Assembly: GCA_013336365.1 (NCBI GenBank)
Contig: JAAXTT010000068.1
Location: 1-7,623 of the forward strand
Direction: 5' to 3'
Length of the DNA: 7,623 nucleotides
Source of the DNA: Peptococcaceae bacterium
GTDB lineage: Bacteria > Bacillota > Desulfotomaculia > Desulfotomaculales > Desulfocucumaceae
The notes beneath the pieces are model-generated. The model had not been told where the DNA came from and made no database searches. It saw only the letters and a list, made by a program, of their open reading frames with translations. A program made the position numbers and the translations under genes. Shown piece by piece: positions 1-4,200 of the stretch; within the stretch, counting starts at the first letter, position 1; every line of letters starts with the position of its first letter.

Positions 1-133
1 GGCAACTGTCAAACAGCTCCCTATAATAAGGGACCTTGCTATAAACAGTGTTCAAGGTTTCCTTCAGCCTTTGTAGCTGGAGCGCCCGCATTTGATCTCG
101 CCCCATGCACTCATGAAAAGAATCCCAAATCAT
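1..133 (-). CDS. paaK: Phenylacetate-CoA ligase, N-terminal fragment (runs off window)
   Basis: The frame opens at ATG 133-131 and stays open to the left edge, giving 44 codons beginning MIWDSFHECMGRDQM. This is the characteristic N-terminus of phenylacetate-CoA ligases: a WD followed by E and M/R, then a QLQRLKETLNTVYSKVPYYR helix with the conserved V-P-x-Y-R. The family adenylates phenylacetate (or another aryl acid) with ATP and transfers it to CoA in the cytoplasm. In anaerobic Clostridia and archaea such genes often lie beside indolepyruvate:ferredoxin oxidoreductase genes and act in aromatic amino acid catabolism; whether that applies here lies outside the window. An AAGGA/GGGG purine stretch 5-15 bases upstream can serve as ribosome binding site. 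The catalytic AMP-binding domain is not visible, so the call rests on the N-terminal signature. The 215-bp gap to the aminotransferase argues for separate transcription or an attenuated read-through. Confidence 0.8.
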   Translation of the reverse strand, partial: MIWDSFHECMGRDQMRALQLQRLKETLNTVYSKVPYYRELFDSC

Positions 134-170
134 TTTATCCCCGTCCTTATCCTAAAGGAAGAAAAACTCT

Positions 171-238
171 CCCAAAAATAAAAACAACTGCTGAATTGTG
201 ATAAGCATCCACAAACACAACAGCAGTGTTATTCAGCA
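171..238 (-). terminator. Three-way-junction RNA fold with T-rich tail, possible terminator or attenuator before paaK
   Basis: On the minus strand TGCTGAAT (238-231) pairs perfectly with ATTCAGCA (196-189). The 34 bases between them are used up by two hairpins with no unpaired base at the junction: AACAC/GTGTT with a 7-base loop, and TGTG/CACA with a 9-base loop. The 3' arm is followed directly by GTTGTTTTTATTTTTGGG (188-171). This could be the terminator of the upstream alaR-alaT transcript or an attenuator in the paaK leader. It is not a classic compact GC-rich terminator: the stems are short and AT-rich, so the function is an inference. Confidence 0.45.
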
Positions 239-243
239 ATCAT
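229..243 (-). other. Possible minimal leader ORF (M-I-A-E-stop) with strong RBS
   Basis: A near-perfect Shine-Dalgarno, ATCCTCCC on the plus strand at 251-258 (GGGAGGAT on the minus), lies 9 bases before ATG 243-241. The frame reads Met-Ile-Ala-Glu then TAA at 231-229; a TTG one codon earlier would add one residue. The last codons and the stop coincide with the 5' arm of the three-way-junction stem (238-231), so a ribosome here would block that stem. No longer reading frame in any phase uses this ribosome binding site. It may be a translated regulatory leader, a remnant, or chance. Confidence 0.25.
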
Positions 244-274
244 CAATACTATCCTCCCATAATTCAAGCAATCC

Positions 275-314
275 AACATAAGGCCGCTCTGCTGATCAAG
301 AACAGCCTTATGTT
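275..314. repeat. Perfect 10-bp inverted repeat between the aminotransferase gene and paaK
   Basis: AACATAAGGC (275-284) and GCCTTATGTT (305-314) are exact reverse complements separated by 20 bases. The structure begins 35 bp past the aminotransferase stop codon. Neither strand shows a T-run right after the 3' arm, so it does not look like a standard intrinsic terminator. It could be a 3'-end stabilising hairpin of the alaRT mRNA or a protein-binding operator. The repeat is seen directly; the role is unknown. Confidence 0.6.
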
Positions 315-348
315 ATTCTATATCAAATACTGACAATCCTGCCAGTTT

Positions 349-1557
349 TTAAAGATTAACAATTGTTTTTACCTTGACTCCATGCCTCTGAACAAAACGA
401 GTCATTCTGCGAAATGCCTCTCCCAGGTCCTCTACAGAGGTGGCATAGGAGCAACGAATAAACCCTGTTCCACTGGGACCAAAAGCATTTCCGGGAACCA
501 CCGCTACCTTTTCCTCCATCAAAAGCCTCTCAGCAAATTCCTCAGAGGATAGTCCGGTAGGTGTTATATCCGGGAAGGCATAAAAGGCACCACCCGGCTC
601 AAAACAGGGCAGACCCATATCCTTAAAAGCCTGCATTACTAGGTTGCGACGACGGCTATAGTGCTGAACCATTTGGTTCATGCCCTCTCGGCCATGCTTC
701 AAGGCTTCCAAAGCAGCCATCTGTCCGGTAATTGGGGCACAAAGCATGCTGTATTGATGGATTTTATTCATCGCCCCAATAAAATCAGAATTACCTACAG
801 CATATGCAATTCTCCAGCCTGTCATAGCATATGCCTTGGAAAAGCCATTTAGCAGAACTGTTCTGTCTCTCATCCCGGGAACTGAGGAAAAACAAGTATG
901 GGTTCCTACATAAGTCAGCTTGTCATAAACCTCATCGGAAATAACAATTAAATCATGGGCCTTTACTACCTCTGCAATCTCATAAATATCCTTGCGGTTT
1001 AAAATAGCTCCGGTAGGATTGTTGGGATAGCTCAAAAGTAATATTTTGGTGTTGGGTGTTATTGCCTTTTCAACCCGGTGGGCAGTTAACCGGAAGTCCT
1101 CTTCAACACTGGTTGCCATCATGATCGGATTGCCTCCGGCCAGTGAAACCGAGGGGGCATAGGAAACATAGGATGGCTCAGGTACCAGCACATCATCACC
1201 GGGACTGATCAGTGCCCTCATGGCCAAATCAAGTCCTTCGCTTACACCCACAGTTACCAGAACCTCACTTCTGGGATCATAGGAAACCCCGTAGTTACCC
1301 TTTATATCCTTGGATATCTCTTCTCTGAGCTCCAGCATACCCTGATTTGAGGTGTACATAGTATAGCCCTTTTCCAAGGAATAGATACAAGCCTCCCTAA
1401 TATGCCAGGGGGTAACAAAATCCGGCTCGCCAACACCCAGGGAGATTACCCCCTTCATCTCGGTAATCAGATCAAAAAACTTTCTGATACCGGAGGGAGG
1501 TATCGAGCGCACGACTGGATTCAACCTTTCAGACCAGTTAATATTTTCAATGGTCAC
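349..1557 (-). CDS. alaT: Class I PLP-dependent aminotransferase, probable alanine aminotransferase (AlaT/YugH type)
   Basis: A 402-residue fold-type I aminotransferase, full length for the family, transferring an amino group between an amino acid and a 2-oxo acid in the cytosol. Visible landmarks: substrate-side GVGEPDFVTP (41-50), YTSNQGMLELRE (68-79), SYPNNPTG (176-183, PLP-contacting Asn180), SDEVYDKLTY (207-216, Asp208 and Tyr211), the PLP Schiff-base lysine in GFSKAYAMTGWRIAY (Lys241) and the carboxylate-binding arginine in FIRCSYATS (Arg368). The start is GTG 1557-1555, overlapping the TGA of the upstream regulator as GTGA, with GGTGG about 8 bases upstream; the next Met codon is too far in. 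The pairing with an AlaR-like regulator under a T-box with a probable alanine specifier favours pyruvate to alanine. The same subfamily includes aromatic and branched-chain enzymes, and a paaK gene lies downstream, so aromatic substrates remain possible. Confidence 0.85.
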   Translation of the reverse strand: MTIENINWSERLNPVVRSIPPSGIRKFFDLITEMKGVISLGVGEPDFVTPWHIREACIYSLEKGYTMYTSNQGMLELREEISKDIKGNYGVSYDPRSEVLVTVGVSEGLDLAMRALISPGDDVLVPEPSYVSYAPSVSLAGGNPIMMATSVEEDFRLTAHRVEKAITPNTKILLLSYPNNPTGAILNRKDIYEIAEVVKAHDLIVISDEVYDKLTYVGTHTCFSSVPGMRDRTVLLNGFSKAYAMTGWRIAYAVGNSDFIGAMNKIHQYSMLCAPITGQMAALEALKHGREGMNQMVQHYSRRRNLVMQAFKDMGLPCFEPGGAFYAFPDITPTGLSSEEFAERLLMEEKVAVVPGNAFGPSGTGFIRCSYATSVEDLGEAFRRMTRFVQRHGVKVKTIVNL

Positions 1558-2033
1558 GGAGATACCACCAGCCTTCTATCCTCATTGTCCTCATCAATGA
1601 TTACTCCATCCTGTTTGTAGGTTTTCATTATGAAATGAGTTGTGGTACTTACTACTCCATCTATGGTAGCAAGCTTGGTGGCAACAAAATTATTAACCTC
1701 TCTCATGGAGGCTCCCTCAATAGTTACGGACAGGTCGTAGGTTCCTGAAACAAGGCGCACACTTTGCACCTCCGGAAAACGGGAAATTCTTTCAGCCACT
1801 GCATCAAAGCCCACATCTCTCTGAGGAGTCATCCTGACCTCAATAACTGCAGAAACCTTTTCCTCTCCCTCCTTTTCCCAATTAACCAGCGTAAAGTAAC
1901 CTATTATGATTTTATTACCTTCCATTTCCTTTATTTTGCTTTCAACCTCTGCCTCCTCCATGGAAAGCATTGTTGCTATCTCTTTCGCTGACAGCTTGGC
2001 ATTAGATTCCAAAAGCTCTAAAATTTCTCTCAT
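1554..2033 (-). CDS. alaR: Lrp/AsnC-family transcriptional regulator, AlaR (YugG)-like
   Basis: A 159-residue amino-acid-responsive DNA-binding protein. Residues 1-50 form a winged helix-turn-helix (LSAKEIATMLSMEEAEVESK at 14-33 covers the HTH). Residues about 60-140 are the RAM/AsnC ligand-binding and oligomerisation domain, with SRFPEVQSVRLVSGTYDLSV (84-103) carrying the family G-x-YDL turn. The C-terminus EDRRLVVSP resembles what I recall of Bacillus YugG/AlaR. The start chosen is ATG 2033-2031 with AGGGGGG nine bases upstream. An in-frame TTG at 2099 would add 22 residues but lies in the T-box terminator loop and has no ribosome binding site. The stop overlaps the aminotransferase start, so translation is coupled. 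In Bacillus AlaR activates its own operon for alanine synthesis; the same role here is inferred. Substrate identity cannot be read from the sequence alone. Confidence 0.88.
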   Translation of the reverse strand: MREILELLESNAKLSAKEIATMLSMEEAEVESKIKEMEGNKIIIGYFTLVNWEKEGEEKVSAVIEVRMTPQRDVGFDAVAERISRFPEVQSVRLVSGTYDLSVTIEGASMREVNNFVATKLATIDGVVSTTTHFIMKTYKQDGVIIDEDNEDRRLVVSP

Positions 2034-2070
2034 TACTTCTGACCCCCCTATATTAATTATTTGATTTAAT

Positions 2071-2113
2071 AAAACAAAAACTCCCGCCCCAAAAAACAAC
2101 TAAGGGACGAGAG
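2071..2113 (-). terminator. Regulated intrinsic terminator of the T-box leader
   Basis: CTCTCGTCCC (2113-2104) pairs with GGGGCGGGAG (2090-2081) over 10 bp including two G-U wobbles, with a 14-base loop. TTTTTGTTTT (2080-2071) follows. The 5' arm contains the conserved UCGUCCC that the antiterminator sequesters when uncharged tRNA is bound. It lies 37 bp before the regulator's start codon. Confidence 0.93.
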
Positions 2114-2324
2114 TATTATTCCCGCGGTACCACCCAAATTGACTATTCATAAAACAGCCCTCTTGGCAACCTTTAACGTAGGTATCCGGCAGAGCATACT
2201 GTTATTTTCAACTCTGCAGCTCCAGGAAGGCACAGTATACTCAGTCTGTCAAGCTCTCACCCTTCACCTGACTCTCTTGAGACAAAGAATATACCTTACT
2301 CCTATCATAGCATCTATTAAAAGT
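2071..2324 (-). promoter_or_regulatory. T-box riboswitch leader of the alaR-alaT operon (probable tRNA-Ala specificity)
   Basis: The T-box core GGGTGGTACCGCGG is at 2135-2122, followed by TCGTCCC and a terminator. Stem I is recognisable: a kink-turn region GCTATGATAGGA, the AGTA motif, a stem GGTATATTC/GAGTATACT, GTCTCAAG/CTTGACAGAC, an AGAGAG bulge and a GGTG-containing apical part. The proximal helix AGGA/TCCT and the downstream GGAGC fix the right side of the specifier loop. By the spacing used in other T-boxes (six bases before GAGC), the specifier is GCC (2231-2229, alanine). Overlapping readings are TGC (Cys) and TTC (2228-2226, Phe). The bulge UGGU (2132-2129) requires discriminator A73, which fits tRNA-Ala and tRNA-Phe but not tRNA-Cys (U73) or bacterial tRNA-Trp (G73). 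CAGAG/CTCTG can form stem II and ACCT/AGGT stem III. Uncharged tRNA should permit read-through into alaR-alaT. The T-box itself is certain; the amino acid is moderately supported. Confidence 0.95.
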
Positions 2325-2330
2325 ATGGTC

Positions 2331-2360
2331 ATTATAGCATAGGGGGTTTTAGTCCGTCAA
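2331..2360 (-). promoter_or_regulatory. Sigma-A promoter of the T-box/alaRT operon, extended -10
   Basis: The -35 is TTGACG (2360-2355, 5 of 6 consensus), the spacer is 18 bp, and the -10 is TATAAT (2336-2331, 6 of 6) preceded by TGC, which forms the TGn extended -10. Initiation near 2324 puts the start a few bases before stem I. The -35 begins only 12 bp past the dsrC stop codon. This is one of the best promoter matches in the window. Confidence 0.88.
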
Positions 2361-2372
2361 TAGACCGGAAGC

Positions 2373-2690
2373 TTAAACACAGCCCCCAGGCTTGGGTAGC
2401 CCTGCCAGCTTACAGGCTCCCTTGGCCGGACCGGTTGGAAAAAGATCGTAAAGCTGCCTGAGGCTAAGCCCGGACCCCTTGCACAGCTTGTTAATCATGG
2501 GGGCAATTTGATGCTCCTGATAGTATTGCCGAATAAAGTCTATTACAATCCAATGCTCATCACTTAAGACCTCAATACCTTCCAGGGTAGCAAAATATTT
2601 TGCCAGCTCTCGACTCCAGTTTTCGGGATCAACAACAAATCCATCCTCATCAAGCTCAATATCCACTTCATTTATTCTGACAACAGACAT
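2373..2690 (-). CDS. dsrC: DsrC, sulfur-carrier protein of dissimilatory sulfite reduction
   Basis: A 105-residue small cytoplasmic protein that carries sulfur as a trisulfide between its two C-terminal cysteines. It is the co-substrate of DsrAB sulfite reductase and is reoxidised or reduced through DsrMK-type membrane complexes. The conserved N-terminal patch DEDGFVVDPENWS (14-26), DEHWIVIDFIRQYY (44-57) and LYDLFPTGPAKGACKLAG (80-97) are present. The flexible C-terminal arm has Cys93 and the penultimate Cys104 exactly ten residues apart, in GACKLAGLPKPGGCV. Both cysteines distinguish true DsrC from TusE, which keeps only the penultimate one. The start ATG 2690-2688 has GGGGGG eight bases upstream. 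No dsrAB, dsrMK or other sulfur gene lies beside it; it sits between lysA and the T-box operon with its own promoter. It could serve sulfite respiration elsewhere in the genome or a related sulfur-relay or regulatory role. Confidence 0.95.
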   Translation of the reverse strand: MSVVRINEVDIELDEDGFVVDPENWSRELAKYFATLEGIEVLSDEHWIVIDFIRQYYQEHQIAPMINKLCKGSGLSLRQLYDLFPTGPAKGACKLAGLPKPGGCV

Positions 2691-2710
2691 AAGAAACGCC
2701 CCCCTATTAA

Positions 2711-2739
2711 ACTATAGCTATTTTTCCTACCCGAAACAA
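2711..2739 (-). promoter_or_regulatory. Candidate dsrC promoter
   Basis: TATAGT (2716-2711, 5 of 6) lies 17 bp after TTGTTT (2739-2734, 3 of 6), giving a start near 2704 and a leader of about 14 bases. The -35 coincides with the T-tract of the lysA terminator. An alternative is TTGACA (2782-2777) with GACAAT 16 bp later, but a transcript from there would have to read through the lysA terminator hairpin. Confidence 0.4.
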
Positions 2740-2766
2740 CAAAAAGCGGCCAACATTGTCGGCCGC
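2734..2766 (-). terminator. Intrinsic terminator of lysA
   Basis: GCGGCCGA (2766-2759) pairs with TTGGCCGC (2753-2746) over 8 bp with one G-T wobble around a 5-base CAATG loop. TTTTTGTTGTTT (2745-2734) follows immediately. It begins 25 bp beyond the lysA stop and insulates dsrC from lysA transcription. Confidence 0.88.
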
Positions 2767-2791
2767 CAGCTAGGTCTGTCAACATCAGCGT

Positions 2792-4036
2792 CTAGGTGTT
2801 CAATGTTGAAAAATAATCCTCTATAGTTTCTGACCTTCTAATCATCTCCACAGTACCGTCGGGTTTTAGCATCAGCTCGGCAGAACGAAGCTTTCCATTA
2901 TAATTGAAGCCCATTGCATGACCGTGTGCACCGGCATCATGAATAGCAATAATATCTCCGATTTCCATCATGGGCAGCTTGCGATTTATAGCAAACTTGT
3001 CGTTATTTTCACAAAGAGAGCCCACAACATCATAAATGTAACCCAAGGGCCAATCCTCTTTACCCAAAACAGTAATATGATGGTAGGCGCCATACATTCC
3101 GGGACGCATCAGATTAGCCATACAGGCATCCACGCCCACATAATTCTTATATATTTCTTTTTTATGCATAACAGTAGTAACCAGATAACCATAAGGACCG
3201 GTTATCATCCGACCGCATTCCATGTACAGCTTAAGGGGATGTAAATTATTTGCGACAATTTTTTCATCGTAAGCAGACTTGATCCCTCTGCTTAGATATT
3301 CCAAGTCTACAGCCTCTTGCTCCGGCTTGTAAGGAATACCTATACCGCCGCCAAAATTTACAAACTCCATTTTAATACCTAAGGTTTTATATATTTCCAC
3401 CACTAAATCAAACATCATGCTGGCGGTTTCAATAAAATAGTTCGGATCAAGCTCATTGGAAATTACCATAGTATGAACGCCAAAGCGCTTCACTCCCTTT
3501 GCCTGCATAATGCTATAGGCATCGAGAAGCTGCTTACGGGTCAAGCCATATTTTGAATCCTCAGGATTTCCAATGATAGCATTGCCTCCCTCTTGGAGAG
3601 GTCCGGGATTATAACGGAAGCAAATCAAATCCGGGGTTCCTGCGTTACTTTCCAAAAATGGGATATGGGTAATGTCATCCAGGTTTATTATGGCACCCAG
3701 CTCTCTGGCCTTTATAAAATCCTCTGCCGGAGTATCATTGGAGGTGAACATTATTTCTTCACCGGATATACCCGCCTTCTCTGCAAGCATAAGCTCCAGC
3801 AGGGAGCTGCAGTCAGCCCCTATGCCCTCTTCCTTAAGTGCTTTTAAAATAGAAGGATTTGGTGTCGCCTTAACCGCAAAATATTCCTTGAATTCCGGTG
3901 CCCAGGAGAAGGCTTTAATCAATCTCCTGGCATTATCCCTGATTGCCTCTTCATCATAAATATAAAAAGGAGTGGGATATTGCTCAATTACTTGTGACAG
4001 CTTTTCTTTGTTGAAAGGTAATACCTTCTCAGACAT
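2792..4036 (-). CDS. lysA: Diaminopimelate decarboxylase, divergent GAHGHAMG subfamily
   Basis: A 414-residue alanine-racemase-fold (type III) PLP enzyme that decarboxylates meso-diaminopimelate to L-lysine, the last step of lysine synthesis, in the cytosol. Seen: PLP lysine in YFAVKATPNPSIL (Lys56), His188 in GVHTM, the phosphate-binding glycine loop FGGGIGIP (228-235), ECGR (273-276, EPGR in many homologues), Cys342-Glu343 in the LCEN motif contributed across the dimer, and a C-terminal barrel with DAGAHGHAMGFNYNGKLRSA (367-386). Classical LysA has GAYG in the last motif, so the Tyr is replaced by His371; from memory this is a feature of a recognised LysA subgroup rather than a defect. The start ATG 4036-4034 has GGAGG eight bases upstream; an ATG five bases earlier is out of frame. 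It carries its own promoter and terminator, so is probably monocistronic. A related arginine or ornithine decarboxylase or carboxynorspermidine decarboxylase is less likely given length and motifs. Confidence 0.88.
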   Translation of the reverse strand: MSEKVLPFNKEKLSQVIEQYPTPFYIYDEEAIRDNARRLIKAFSWAPEFKEYFAVKATPNPSILKALKEEGIGADCSSLLELMLAEKAGISGEEIMFTSNDTPAEDFIKARELGAIINLDDITHIPFLESNAGTPDLICFRYNPGPLQEGGNAIIGNPEDSKYGLTRKQLLDAYSIMQAKGVKRFGVHTMVISNELDPNYFIETASMMFDLVVEIYKTLGIKMEFVNFGGGIGIPYKPEQEAVDLEYLSRGIKSAYDEKIVANNLHPLKLYMECGRMITGPYGYLVTTVMHKKEIYKNYVGVDACMANLMRPGMYGAYHHITVLGKEDWPLGYIYDVVGSLCENNDKFAINRKLPMMEIGDIIAIHDAGAHGHAMGFNYNGKLRSAELMLKPDGTVEMIRRSETIEDYFSTLNT

Positions 4037-4057
4037 TCCATGCGCCTCCGCAAACTT

Positions 4058-4140
4058 TTATTGAAAGGGCAAAACACCCTAAAATAACCAGGGGATTAAA
4101 TCACTATTAGATTATATAGTTATTTATTATTGAAAGGCAA
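4058..4140. repeat. Near-identical direct repeat pair around the lysA start-site region
   Basis: TTATTGAAAGGCAA (4127-4140) and TTATTGAAAGGGCAA (4058-4072) differ only by one inserted G and lie in the same orientation about 69 bp apart. The first covers the candidate -35 of lysA, and the second is in the leader just before the ribosome binding site. They could be paired operator sites or a small duplication. The repeat is seen; the role is speculative. Confidence 0.5.
4111..4140 (-). promoter_or_regulatory. Candidate lysA promoter
   Basis: TATAAT (4116-4111, 6 of 6) lies 18 bp after TTGCCT (4140-4135, 4 of 6). Transcription would start near 4104 and give a leader of about 68 bases, too short for a lysine riboswitch; none of that aptamer's features are visible. 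The rest of the 164-bp glnS-lysA gap is AT-rich, with no convincing glnS terminator. Confidence 0.6.
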
Positions 4141-4200
4141 GAAAAATTCTAGGTAGCAAACTGAAAGTCAAGAAAACAGACAAAAACTGTCAAAACCCCC

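Noticed and set aside
2034..2099. N-terminal extension of the AlaR-like protein from TTG 2099
   Set aside because: These bases are the terminator loop, 3' arm and T-tract of the T-box; the ATG at 2033 has a strong AGGGGGG ribosome binding site.
2350..2370. TCCGGTC/GACGGA hairpin after dsrC as a terminator
   Set aside because: The stem is short with a bulge, no T-run follows on the minus strand, and the sequence is better explained as the -35 region of the next promoter.
2777..2782. Consensus TTGACA as the main dsrC promoter -35
   Set aside because: The best -10 partner is poor (GACAAT, 16 bp), and a transcript from there would begin inside the lysA terminator hairpin; the TATAGT site at 2716-2711 fits better.
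4037..4104. Lysine riboswitch upstream of lysA
   Set aside because: The leader is about 68 bases, far shorter than the lysine aptamer, and none of its conserved helices are visible.
4176..4191. Hairpin GACA/TGTC after glnS as a terminator
   Set aside because: It has only 4 bp of stem in a T-rich stretch and no GC-rich stem; too weak to call.
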